Shown in pieces: positions 32,310 through 40,995 of a stretch of DNA of 64,000 bases. Source of the DNA: Brachyspira hampsonii. Lineage in GTDB: Bacteria > Spirochaetota > Brachyspiria > Brachyspirales > Brachyspiraceae. Every line of letters begins with the position of its first letter. The first letter of the stretch is position 1. A program made the position numbers and the translations under genes. The DNA is taken from the NCBI RefSeq assembly GCF_002214805.1, contig NZ_CP019914.1, positions 744,001 through 808,000 of the forward strand. Direction: 5' to 3'. Under the pieces are notes generated by a model. That model ran no database searches and was not told where the DNA came from. It saw nothing but the letters and a program-made list of their open reading frames with translations.

Positions 32310-33359
32310 ATGAAAAAGTCATTTATCGTTATGGCGGCATTATTTATAATGTCCACACTTTTTGTTGTATCTTGCGGAGGCGGATCTTCTTCATCCACAA
32401 CAACTACTGACGGACCAACTATCGGAGTAACAATTTATCGTTATGATGATAACTTCATGTCTTTCTACAGAAGAAACATTGAAAGCAGAATCAGCGGAAA
32501 AGCTAATTTAATAATCAATGACTCACAAAATAACCAAGCTCAGCAAAATGACCAAGTTGATGTTATGATTCAAAAAGATTCAAAAGCATTAGCTATTAAC
32601 TTGGTAGACCCTCAGGCAGCTCAAACTATTATAGACAAAGCTAAAACTAAAAATATACCTGTAGTATTCTTTAACAAACAGCCTAGTGCTGAAGCTATGG
32701 CTAGTTATGATAAAACATGGTATGTAGGAACTACTCCAGAAGAATCAGGCGATATGCAAGGAAAAATCGTTGTAGATACTTGGAAAGCTAATCCTACTTG
32801 GGACAAAAATGGTGATGGAATCATACAATATGCTTTATTAAAAGGCGAACCAGGCCACCCAGATGCTGAAGCTAGAACTAGCCATGTTACTTTATATGTT
32901 ACTAACAATGGTCTTAAAGTAGAAAGATTAGAAGAACAAACAGCTATGTGGGATACTGCAAAAGCTAAAGATATAGTTGATGCTTGGATACAAAAATATG
33001 GCGATAAACTTGAATATATTTTCTGTAATAACGATGCTATGGCTTTAGGTGCTTTACAGTCTATACAAGCTCTAGGATACAACAAAGAAGGCGATAATAC
33101 TAAATATATACCTATAGTTGGTGTTGATGCTATACCTGATATGATAAATGAAATCAAAAAAGGAACTGTAGTAGGTTCTGTTCTTAATGACCCAGTTGGA
33201 CAATCTCAGGCTTTAGTTGACATTACTTTAAATGTTGCTGCTGGAAAAGATCCATTAGATGGTAATACTTGGACTTTAGACGAAGTTAAAGCAGTTCGCG
33301 TTCCTTATGTACCTATAACTAAAGATAATATAAATGTTGCTGAAGAAGCTTATAAATAA
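32310..33359 (+). CDS. mglB: Galactose/glucose-binding lipoprotein MglB, paralog 3
   Basis: 349 residues. Lipobox FVVSCGG (Cys at about 22). All residues of the E. coli binding site can be matched: IYRYDDNFMS (Asp14, Phe16), INLVDP (Asn91), GEPGHPDAEAR (His152, Asp154, Arg158), TAMWDTAKAK (Trp183), NNDAMALGAL (Asn211), VGVDAIPDM (Asp236) and VLNDPVGQ (Asn256). The calcium loop is WDKNGDGIIQ. Codons use more C and G third bases than neighbours, as in highly expressed genes. It heads the unit with mglA and mglC and is probably the main binding protein, also able to serve chemotaxis. Confidence 0.96.
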   Translation: MKKSFIVMAALFIMSTLFVVSCGGGSSSSTTTTDGPTIGVTIYRYDDNFMSFYRRNIESRISGKANLIINDSQNNQAQQNDQVDVMIQKDSKALAINLVDPQAAQTIIDKAKTKNIPVVFFNKQPSAEAMASYDKTWYVGTTPEESGDMQGKIVVDTWKANPTWDKNGDGIIQYALLKGEPGHPDAEARTSHVTLYVTNNGLKVERLEEQTAMWDTAKAKDIVDAWIQKYGDKLEYIFCNNDAMALGALQSIQALGYNKEGDNTKYIPIVGVDAIPDMINEIKKGTVVGSVLNDPVGQSQALVDITLNVAAGKDPLDGNTWTLDEVKAVRVPYVPITKDNINVAEEAYK

Positions 33360-33375
33360 TAATTAATTTGCAATA

Positions 33376-33409
33376 AAACAGGGATATTAATATTTTAATA
33401 TCCCTGTTT
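33376..33409 (+). other. Stable hairpin between mglB3 and mglA
   Basis: AAACAGGGATATTAA (33376-33390) and its exact complement (33395-33409), 15 bp with a 4-base loop, but followed by GCTAATT rather than a T-run. It should protect the 3' end of the mglB message or act as a leaky terminator, giving more binding protein than transporter, as hairpins do in other sugar operons. Confidence 0.65.
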
Positions 33410-33477
33410 GCTAATTATCTATATAATATCTATTTACTATTATGTTAGCAGAGTTTGAAAAGAAAGGTTTTATAAAT

Positions 33478-34983
33478 ATGGATAATAAAAAAATTGTTCT
33501 TGAAATGAAAGGTATTTCAAAGTCTTTTCCGGGTGTCAAAGCATTAGATGATGTACAGCTCACCGTAAGAGAAGGCGAAGTAGTTGCCCTTATGGGAGAA
33601 AATGGAGCCGGAAAATCTACTTTGATGAAATGTTTATTTGGTATTTATCGTAAAGATGAAGGACATATATTCTTAGATGGTAAGGAAGTTAACTTCATAT
33701 CACCTAAACAAGCTTTAAATAATGGTGTCGCTATGGTACACCAAGAACTTAACCAAGTTAGGCAAAGAAATATACAGGATAATATATGGCTTGGAAAATA
33801 TCCTACCAAATATGGTGTTATTATTGACGAAAAAAAGATGTATAATGATACTAAGGCTATTTTTGATGATTTGGAAATACCTCTGGATCCCAGAACAAAA
33901 GTATCTGCATTATCTGTATCTGAAATGCAGATGGTAGAGATAGCAAAAGCAGTTTCATATAATTCCAAAATATTGGTATTAGATGAACCTACAAGTTCTC
34001 TTACAGAAAAAGAAGTTGCTAAATTATTTAAAATCATTAGAAAACTTCAAAGCAGAGGCGTAGGTATGATCTATATATCACACAAAATGGAAGAAATACT
34101 GCAAATATCTGATGAAGTTACTATAATGAGAGATGGTAAATATGTTGCCACTACCCCTTCCAAAGAATTAACTACAGACATGATTATTAAGCAGATGGTA
34201 GGAAGGGATTTAACTAATCGTTTCCCTGAAAAAACAAATGTTCCGGGAGAAGATATATTAGAAATAAAAGATTTTACTGCATTTTATCAGCCTTCCCTTA
34301 AAGAAGTTAATTTCAATGTAAGAAAAGGCGAAGTATTTGGTATTGCAGGACTTGTAGGAGCAAAAAGGACTGAAGTATTAGAAAGTATATTCGGTATGCG
34401 TACTTTGTCTTCAGGACAAGTTGTAAAAATGAACCATGAAGTTAATAATTCTTCTACAAGAAAAGCTATAAAAAATGGATTCGCTTTAGTTACTGAAGAA
34501 AGAAGGCAAACAGGCATATTCGGTATGCTGTCCATCAATTTTAATTCTACTATAGCAAATATAGACAGTTACAAAAATAAATTTGGATTTTTGGACAATA
34601 AAAAAATGCATGAAGATACTAAATGGGTTATAGACAGTATGCAGGTAAAGACCCCTTCTGAAAAAACAGCTATACAGTCATTATCAGGAGGAAATCAGCA
34701 AAAAGTTATATTAGGAAGATGGCTTTTAAGCAAGCCTGATATATTAATGCTTGATGAACCTACAAGAGGTATTGATGTGGGTGCTAAATATGATATATAC
34801 AGACTTATTATTGATTTAGCTACTGTTGGAAAAGCTGTAATAGTTGTAAGTTCAGAAATGCCGGAATTGCTTGGAATAACTGACAGAATTATGGTTATGA
34901 GTAATGGAAGAGTTGCTGGTATAGTTGAAACTAAAAATACTAATCAGGAAGAAATTATGGCATTGTCTGCTAAATATTTATAA
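33478..34983 (+). CDS. mglA: Galactose/methyl galactoside import ATP-binding protein MglA
   Basis: 501 residues from the ATG at 33478 ([12 protein letters not shown]), preceded by AAAGG; an earlier in-frame ATG at 33442 has no ribosome-binding site. Two fused ABC domains drive sugar import. Domain 1: Walker [14 protein letters not shown]-loop VHQELNQV, signature [11 protein letters not shown], Walker [12 protein letters not shown]. Domain 2: degenerate P-loop GLVGAKRTE, as usual for the MglA/RbsA family, signature LSGGNQQKV, Walker [12 protein letters not shown]. It assembles with MglC and is served by the MglB proteins upstream. Confidence 0.97.
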   Translation: MDNKKIVLEMKGISKSFPGVKALDDVQLTVREGEVVALMGENGAGKSTLMKCLFGIYRKDEGHIFLDGKEVNFISPKQALNNGVAMVHQELNQVRQRNIQDNIWLGKYPTKYGVIIDEKKMYNDTKAIFDDLEIPLDPRTKVSALSVSEMQMVEIAKAVSYNSKILVLDEPTSSLTEKEVAKLFKIIRKLQSRGVGMIYISHKMEEILQISDEVTIMRDGKYVATTPSKELTTDMIIKQMVGRDLTNRFPEKTNVPGEDILEIKDFTAFYQPSLKEVNFNVRKGEVFGIAGLVGAKRTEVLESIFGMRTLSSGQVVKMNHEVNNSSTRKAIKNGFALVTEERRQTGIFGMLSINFNSTIANIDSYKNKFGFLDNKKMHEDTKWVIDSMQVKTPSEKTAIQSLSGGNQQKVILGRWLLSKPDILMLDEPTRGIDVGAKYDIYRLIIDLATVGKAVIVVSSEMPELLGITDRIMVMSNGRVAGIVETKNTNQEEIMALSAKYL

Positions 34984-35004
34984 TTTTAATCGAAAGGACG
35001 GATT

Positions 35005-36027
35005 ATGGACACTAATAAAATAAACATTAAAACTATTAAATCATTTATATTAAACAATGCTATATTTGCAGCATTACTCTTAATACTTATAGGTATTATC
35101 ATTAAAGACCCTAGTTTCTTCAAATTGAGTAATTTTTTAAATATATTTGCTCAGGCTTCTACTCGTATGATAATAGCTGTAGGAGTAGGCACACTTCTTG
35201 TAACTCAAGGTAACGACTTAGGTGCTGGTAGAGCTGTAGGACTTGCTGCGGTTGTAAGTGCTTCGCTTTTACAATCTCCTTCTAACCCTACTAGAATGTA
35301 TCCAGATTTGCCTATGCTTCCGGTTATACTTCCTATACTTTTAGTTATGCTTATACTTATGGTATTCGGACTTATAAATGGTTTTATCATTTCTAAACTT
35401 TATGTAACTCCATTTATTGCCACTTTAGGTATGCAGCTTATACTTTATGGTGTAACTAGTACTTATTTTGACAGACCTCCTTATGGTGCTCAGCCTATCG
35501 GAGGACTTGATCCTAGATTTACTAATCTTGCTTTGGGAGGTATAAAAATAGGAAACTATACTATTTCATACCTAATTATATTTGCTGTCATAATAACTGC
35601 CATAATGTGGATAATTTGGAATAAAACTAAATTAGGTAAGAACATATTTGCTGTGGGAGGCAACCCTGAAGCTGCTGCTGTTTCTGGTGTAAACATTCCT
35701 CTTACTCTTATGATAGTATATACTATGGCTGGTGCTTTATATGGTATAGCCGGTTCATTAGAAGTTGCTCGTGTTGGTTCTGCTACTAATAACTTGGGTA
35801 ACGGTTATGAGCTTGATGCTATTGCTGCATGCGTTGTAGGAGGAGTTTCATTCTCTGGCGGTATTGGTTCTATATTAGGTATTGTATCTGGTGTATTAAT
35901 ATTCCAAGTTATTAACTATGGTATGACATTCGTTGGTATTTCTCCATATATGCAATACATAATTAAGGGTGCCATCATAATTGCAGCTGTTGCAGTTGAT
36001 ACGCAAAAATATTTGAAAAAAGTATGA
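35005..36027 (+). CDS. mglC: Galactose/methyl galactoside permease MglC
   Basis: 340 residues with about 8-10 membrane segments. A branched-chain-type/ribose-type permease (BPD_transp_2): VGTLLVTQGNDLGAGRAVGL near the start, YVTPFIATLGMQLI, and NIFAVGGNPEAAAVSGVNI, the loop that contacts MglA. It forms a homodimeric channel. Ribosome-binding site AAAGGACGG, 21 bases after mglA. The gene ends KKV and is followed closely by a small membrane protein gene. Confidence 0.97.
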   Translation: MDTNKINIKTIKSFILNNAIFAALLLILIGIIIKDPSFFKLSNFLNIFAQASTRMIIAVGVGTLLVTQGNDLGAGRAVGLAAVVSASLLQSPSNPTRMYPDLPMLPVILPILLVMLILMVFGLINGFIISKLYVTPFIATLGMQLILYGVTSTYFDRPPYGAQPIGGLDPRFTNLALGGIKIGNYTISYLIIFAVIITAIMWIIWNKTKLGKNIFAVGGNPEAAAVSGVNIPLTLMIVYTMAGALYGIAGSLEVARVGSATNNLGNGYELDAIAACVVGGVSFSGGIGSILGIVSGVLIFQVINYGMTFVGISPYMQYIIKGAIIIAAVAVDTQKYLKKV

Positions 36028-36039
36028 TAGGGTTTTATT

Positions 36040-36195
36040 ATGGAATATGATAATAATGATCCTTTTAAGAGAGAATTTAATAAAAAGGAAACTAAAAAAA
36101 GAACTTTGAAATCTTGGATATTCCTAGGTTTTATAGTAATGATATTTTTAGTAGCTGAGTTTATAAGGTATATTGCTAGTTTAATATATCGTTAA
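36040..36195 (+). CDS. Small single-pass membrane protein in the mgl operon
   Basis: 51 residues, starting 12 bases after mglC. ATAGGG lies 8 bases before the ATG. A charged N-terminal half (MEYDNNDPFKREFNKKETKK) is followed by one membrane segment (SWIFLGFIVMIFLVAEFI) and a short tail YIASLIYR. The operon terminator comes directly after its stop, so it is part of the mgl unit. Small membrane proteins of this kind often modulate transporters; nothing here shows that. No family recognised. Confidence 0.7.
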   Translation: MEYDNNDPFKREFNKKETKKRTLKSWIFLGFIVMIFLVAEFIRYIASLIYR

Positions 36196-36200
36196 ATAGA

Positions 36201-36240
36201 AAAGGCTGTGCTTATTAATATTTTTAAGCATAGCCTTTTT
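36201..36240. terminator. Terminator of the mgl operon, bidirectional
   Basis: AAAGGCTGTGCTTA (36201-36214) pairs with TAAGCATAGCCTTT (36225-36238), 14 bp with one G-T pair, T-run after on the plus strand and on the minus strand (A-run before). It also can end the 36254 gene. Confidence 0.85.
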
Positions 36241-36253
36241 AATTTTTATTAAT

Positions 36254-36667
36254 TTAATCTTCTATTTCTTCATAAACAAGCGGTTCATCTATAAATCTTG
36301 TATATATTATAAGTTTATTTCTTTCTATTTTGAATGAGTATGCAGTCTGAAGTATTGATAAATAATCACCTTCTGCCCTTCTCTTTTCTGCATTATCTGT
36401 TTTTCTAGTAGTTCTTATCATGTCTATTGATATTCCTTCTCCATCTATTTTGCAATTAGCCCAATAATCATTTATAGCAGACTTACCATATATTTTATTA
36501 TCATCTATACTAATAGTAATATTCATAGCAGTATGCATACTTATAAGACGATAAACCTTAATTTTTTCTTCAATCACAGGTTCTTCAGTTATAGAAACTG
36601 TATTATGGGCACATGACATCAATAAGAATATGACTAATATAATATTTAAATATAAAAATCTTTTCAA
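36254..36667 (-). CDS. Small lipoprotein of unknown function
   Basis: 137 residues. Lipobox LLMSCAH (Cys at about 19). The mature part is beta-rich (KVYRLISMHTAMNITISIDD, IDMIRTTRKTD, FKIERNKLIIYTRF) and resembles heat-shock/META-type small lipoproteins only loosely. The start is TTG at 36667, two bases after the stop of the upstream gene, so translation is probably coupled; no ATG fits before the lipobox except one inside it. Outer or inner membrane-anchored. Confidence 0.75.
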   Translation of the reverse strand: MKRFLYLNIILVIFLLMSCAHNTVSITEEPVIEEKIKVYRLISMHTAMNITISIDDNKIYGKSAINDYWANCKIDGEGISIDMIRTTRKTDNAEKRRAEGDYLSILQTAYSFKIERNKLIIYTRFIDEPLVYEEIED

Positions 36668-36669
36668 AA

Positions 36670-37173
36670 TTAAAATAAAGTAAGCTCCCCTTCTTTACTT
36701 CCGCCGCCGCTAAGATCTTCAAATGTATCCATTGAGCCGGAATTATTATCGAATGCCCCTGAAGAGTTGCCTTTAAGTATATCTTCAAATATAGGAGAAC
36801 TTATAAGTCTAGTATAGGCTTGATTAGCATTCTTCTCAAATTGTATATTAGGATTAGCTTTGATTGCATGTGTTAAAAGCAGCTTAGCAAAACCATTTCT
36901 TCTATATGGATAATTCATATATATATATTTCAATACACCTTCTTTATTTATATAATAATATCCATTAATCCTGCCGTCTATAGTTAAAAGTCCTATATTA
37001 GTATTGTTTGTATGCAGGATTTTATTGAAATAAGGTTCAACAAAAACTTCTTCTTTATTGTCTTTTATTTTTATATTGTGTATAAAATTTTGTAATTCAT
37101 TTCTGTATATACTGTTATATTCTATAACTACTACAGAAGGATATTCTTCATGTTCTATGATTACCGGCGGCAT
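36670..37173 (-). CDS. GNAT-like N-acetyltransferase domain protein
   Basis: 167 residues. The middle matches a GNAT acetyl-CoA-binding site: GVLKYIYMNYPYRRNGFAKL, with RRNGFA in place of the usual (Q/R)xxGxG/A, preceded by the INGYYYINKEG strand. The last 35 residues are a Gly/Ser/Asp-rich tail (GNSSGAFDNNSGS, GGGSKEGELTLF) that looks disordered. Start ATG at 37173 with a GGGGG ribosome-binding site. The lipoprotein gene follows by 2 bases. The acetyl acceptor is unknown; it may be only a structural relative. Confidence 0.65.
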   Translation of the reverse strand: MPPVIIEHEEYPSVVVIEYNSIYRNELQNFIHNIKIKDNKEEVFVEPYFNKILHTNNTNIGLLTIDGRINGYYYINKEGVLKYIYMNYPYRRNGFAKLLLTHAIKANPNIQFEKNANQAYTRLISSPIFEDILKGNSSGAFDNNSGSMDTFEDLSGGGSKEGELTLF

Positions 37174-37314
37174 AATTTAATCCCCCTAAAATTAATATAT
37201 CTAATTTTTAAAATATCGGCAATAATAAAAAATTATATAATTTTTATTGACTATTTTTTATTTGTAATATAGTCTTATTATATAAATATAATAAAAAAAT
37301 ACAAATTAGTCCCA

Positions 37315-39315
37315 ATGTTTTTTAAAAATAAACAATTTTATCAAAAACAAAAAGAAATATTAATCGCATTTCTAAAAAGAGTCATAGATTTTCTGCCTAG
37401 CGTACTAGTAGGACTTTTTATAATGGTATTATCCACTAATCTATTTGGGAGAGAGAATGCTACAATAGGTGTAATTTCTATATTTATATGTGCTTTAATG
37501 CGTCAAAGTTTTACAATAGAAAGTTTCCCTGCTGTATCTTTTAGAATACTTTTATTAGGACTTTTGGCTACTATAGCAGAACAAAATTTATTCCTTACTA
37601 TATCGCTTAATTTTATAGTTCCGTTTTCTATAGTGTATTTGCTTTCAGATGATTTTGTTCCTAGAAATTACTTTATATATGGTTTTGCTTATGTTCTTTT
37701 GCAGGCGTATAACATACCTATATCATATATACATTTAAGAATGGAAGCTATATTAACTGCTTTACTTATAATATTTATATTCTTAGTAATAAATAAATTT
37801 TTAACTAAACATAGATTATCTAATAATTTGGCGTGCCGAGCAATAGAATCTATAAATAAAAAAATATCATCATTATATAATAAAACATGCTCATTAAATA
37901 AAAAAGATGATTTATTTCCTATTATAAACGGATACACTACAGCAATATATGTAGACACATTAAAAAGACATAATACCATGAATAATAGAAATATTAATCA
38001 TTTTCAGCTTGTTTTATTTTTAGAAGAAATAAATATATTAATAGATAAAGAACATCAGAACATTGCCAATTTTACGGATAAAGATTCAGAATATTTTATG
38101 ATGCTTTCAAAAATTTTGGAGAGAATATCCAATTTACTAAAAAAAGATATATCAAAGCATGAAGAAGAATACAATAGTATAATGAGTGATGTAAATTATT
38201 TTAATGATAATTATTTTTTAAGTGATGAAAAAAGTAATTATGAATGGATATATACTATATCAAAATTGAAGAATATTCTATCTAATATGTTTGAAAATAA
38301 AAAAGATGAATTTGAAATAACAAAATTATTCAATTTAAAATTTATAAGATTAAAAAAAGAATTCAATATCAATAAATGCCATTTCAGATTCTCTCTCAAA
38401 ATGGGCATCATAATGTGCATATCATTTACTATTAGATATTTTTTACCAGAAGAAATAGCAATAAGAGGTTATTGGCTTCCTATTTTATCATATATAATGC
38501 TCTATCCATTTTATGAAGAACAAAAACATAATTTAAAAATAAATGTATTGGGAAACTTTATAGGAGTATTTATATTCTCAGTTTTTTTCAGGTATATACC
38601 TTATGATATGATTATTCCTGCTATAGGAGTATGCTTTATATTATCACTTGCCTCTATTAATGACTTTTTAAAAAAAATATACGGTACAATTTCTGCATTA
38701 ATATCATCATTTCCATATATGCCCAAATTAATGTCAGCTTCATCAAGACTAGGATTTATAATAATGGCCCTTTCTATTGTATGGGTATTTGACCATTTTA
38801 TTATAAGAACTGAAAGTCATAAAGGTATGGTAGATAAAATAAGCGAACTTATAGAAATAGATACTATAATAATAAATCAAATGAGAAAGGCTATAAATAA
38901 TGAAACTACATCTCAGTATCTATATGAAATACTATTAAAAGCATACATGATAAAAAACAATATTATAATACATGAAAAAAATCAGACAAGATACAAAGGT
39001 ACTCCTATAACAGACTCTTTAATAGAAAGCAATAGAAAATTTATAGTTGAGGCAGAACAATTAATACATCTTATGAAAAAATATAACAGACCTGAAGATA
39101 AACATAATATATTAATATTCATTGAAAATATTTCAAATACCTTAGAAAACACTGCTAAATTATTTAAAAATGAAATTAGTGATTATAACAGCGAAGAAAA
39201 AAAGAGAAATATTATAAAAACAGATTCATATATATTTTACAGATTAGAAAATTGCTTCGACAGTATAAATTCTATTAACGATTCAATCAAAAACAATATA
39301 GATAATATATTATAA
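37315..39315 (+). CDS. FUSC-like inner-membrane protein
   Basis: 666 residues. Two blocks of membrane segments (about 25-165 and 360-500) alternate with two cytoplasmic helical regions (about 165-350 and 500-666), the layout of the fusaric-acid-resistance/YccS family of putative aromatic-acid exporters. The second block begins FRFSLKMGIIMCISFTIRYF and continues GYWLPILSYIMLYPFYEEQ, the most conserved segment of the FUSC-like domain. It may export small acids or help maintain the envelope. Single gene, its start has no strong ribosome-binding site. Confidence 0.82.
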   Translation: MFFKNKQFYQKQKEILIAFLKRVIDFLPSVLVGLFIMVLSTNLFGRENATIGVISIFICALMRQSFTIESFPAVSFRILLLGLLATIAEQNLFLTISLNFIVPFSIVYLLSDDFVPRNYFIYGFAYVLLQAYNIPISYIHLRMEAILTALLIIFIFLVINKFLTKHRLSNNLACRAIESINKKISSLYNKTCSLNKKDDLFPIINGYTTAIYVDTLKRHNTMNNRNINHFQLVLFLEEINILIDKEHQNIANFTDKDSEYFMMLSKILERISNLLKKDISKHEEEYNSIMSDVNYFNDNYFLSDEKSNYEWIYTISKLKNILSNMFENKKDEFEITKLFNLKFIRLKKEFNINKCHFRFSLKMGIIMCISFTIRYFLPEEIAIRGYWLPILSYIMLYPFYEEQKHNLKINVLGNFIGVFIFSVFFRYIPYDMIIPAIGVCFILSLASINDFLKKIYGTISALISSFPYMPKLMSASSRLGFIIMALSIVWVFDHFIIRTESHKGMVDKISELIEIDTIIINQMRKAINNETTSQYLYEILLKAYMIKNNIIIHEKNQTRYKGTPITDSLIESNRKFIVEAEQLIHLMKKYNRPEDKHNILIFIENISNTLENTAKLFKNEISDYNSEEKKRNIIKTDSYIFYRLENCFDSINSINDSIKNNIDNIL

Positions 39316-39317
39316 TT

Positions 39318-40481
39318 TTATATAAATTTATATTCATTGGAAAAATTAAAAGTAATAGAAACAAATATATCATTCATTTGTATATTATTATCATTTTGCA
39401 TAGCATCATATATTATATGATAAGAATTACTGATATGAACTAATTCATTAAAACTTTCCTTTTTAAAAATTTTATTTGAAAAACCATCTATTAAAGAATC
39501 TTCAATATATTTATAGCTAGTAAATTGTGTTTTCAATACATTATAATGATTATTTCCTATATTAACATCTGCCCTATCATTAAAAACGGCATCTTTAAAA
39601 GCGTATTCTGCACATATTTCAGGTACAAAATTTATCATTTCTTCTATTATGTTATTATCAGATATTAAATTTTTTATATTTTTAATAAAGTTATCATAAT
39701 TAAAACCGCATTTTTCAAATTCTAATACATATTCCATAACAAAATACTCAATTTCTTCCTTTGTATATGGATATTTTATATAAGTAGTATCCGACTGCAG
39801 TATGAAGAAAAATTGCTTTATAGAAAAGAACTCTCCATTATTATCCCATTTAATAATCTCATTTTGAACACAGTTTTCTAATGTCTTATTCTGAATATTA
39901 TTTATTGTGCATTCTACTATAATATCATCATTAGGCATTTTGGCAGCATAAGTCTTTATAAAACTTACCCTATTATTTGAAAGTATAAAAGGAACTTCCT
40001 TATATATACAATTCCATAAAAAACTAGAATATCCGTTTTTATCATCAAAGCCAATATAATCATTATAAAAATCTTCTTTATCATCTATATTTCCAAGACC
40101 TAATATAGGACTTTCGCATACTGTAAAAATCTTTTTATTACCTAATATTGAAGTTTCTATATCATGATGATGTATGCCTGAAAGAAAATCCAATATACCC
40201 TGCAAAGCACAATACACAAAATTATCAGAAGATAATTCTATGGCTTTATATTCATCAGAAGCTATGCTTGAGGAAGATTCAAAAAAAACATTATCAAAAA
40301 GAGGTGCTTTAACATAAAAATATATTGTGCATAATATACTTTTTTTCTTTTCAAGCTGCACTATTTTAGGCTCAATAGTAATATCATAACTTAGAAATTT
40401 AATACAGTCATTTTCTATTTCATTTTTATGATTTATAGTAGTATGAAGCCTATTTAATAGTATATCTTTATGATTATTCAT
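39318..40481 (-). CDS. Conserved-looking protein of unknown function
   Basis: 387 residues, soluble, no signal peptide or membrane segment. Acidic and aromatic-rich. Features seen: a beta-rich N-terminal half (FLSYDITIEPKIVQLEKKK, ILCTIYFYVKAP), LQGILDFLSGIHHHDIE, and a helical C-terminal half with YPYTKEEIEYFVMEYVLEF. No family recognised. Its ATG overlaps the end of the metallophosphoesterase gene by 8 bases, so it is translated together with that enzyme and ugd. Its convergent neighbour (FUSC-like gene) ends 2 bases away. Confidence 0.7.
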   Translation of the reverse strand: MNNHKDILLNRLHTTINHKNEIENDCIKFLSYDITIEPKIVQLEKKKSILCTIYFYVKAPLFDNVFFESSSSIASDEYKAIELSSDNFVYCALQGILDFLSGIHHHDIETSILGNKKIFTVCESPILGLGNIDDKEDFYNDYIGFDDKNGYSSFLWNCIYKEVPFILSNNRVSFIKTYAAKMPNDDIIVECTINNIQNKTLENCVQNEIIKWDNNGEFFSIKQFFFILQSDTTYIKYPYTKEEIEYFVMEYVLEFEKCGFNYDNFIKNIKNLISDNNIIEEMINFVPEICAEYAFKDAVFNDRADVNIGNNHYNVLKTQFTSYKYIEDSLIDGFSNKIFKKESFNELVHISNSYHIIYDAMQNDNNIQMNDIFVSITFNFSNEYKFI

Positions 40482-40992
40482 TTAGCACCATTTTTAATAT
40501 TTCATTAATAGACAATGGGCTAAAATTATGAATATCACATGCAATATTAAATGCTAAATTATGATATTTTTTATCTTTATGCCAATGTCCATGTATCAGC
40601 ATGGTATTATCATAATAGCCTTCCCATTCCAATATAGGATAATGGAATAAAACTATTTTTTTAATAATACCGCTGTAATTTTTTATATCTAAAATATAAT
40701 AGTCTTTAATAAATTTAAATAACTTTCTATCAAATTTATTATTATTTAAAAACTTATCATTATTACCTTTTATAAGGTATTTATTACCATTTAATAATTT
40801 TAATAATTCAGTAGTTTTTAAATATCCTCTATCATTAGAAAAATCGCCTACTATATATACATCGTCTTCTTCACTTATTTTTTCATTCCATTTATTTATT
40901 AAATAATTATGCATAGTTTCATAATCATCAAATACATTTTTTCTGCCTGACGGCATATAAAAAAAGTGAGTATCTGAAATAAAATATATCAT
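40474..40992 (-). CDS. Calcineurin-like metallophosphoesterase
   Basis: 172 residues. All five metal-binding blocks are visible: SDTHFFY (DxH), VGDFSND (GD), KGNNDK (GNxD variant of GNHD), LFHYP (H) and IHGHWHKD (GHxH). The size and lack of extra domains fit the small phosphoesterases of the YfcE/MJ0936-like group. It cleaves phosphodiesters or phosphomonoesters with two divalent metals; the substrate is unknown. It lies 3 bases after ugd and overlaps the next gene, giving a three-gene operon. Confidence 0.9.
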   Translation of the reverse strand: MIYFISDTHFFYMPSGRKNVFDDYETMHNYLINKWNEKISEEDDVYIVGDFSNDRGYLKTTELLKLLNGNKYLIKGNNDKFLNNNKFDRKLFKFIKDYYILDIKNYSGIIKKIVLFHYPILEWEGYYDNTMLIHGHWHKDKKYHNLAFNIACDIHNFSPLSINEILKMVLNE

Positions 40993-40995
40993 ATA

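Noticed and set aside
37689-37979. Minus-strand frame of 96 codons inside the FUSC-like gene
   Set aside because: Antisense to a continuous, well-formed membrane protein gene and lacking expression signals.
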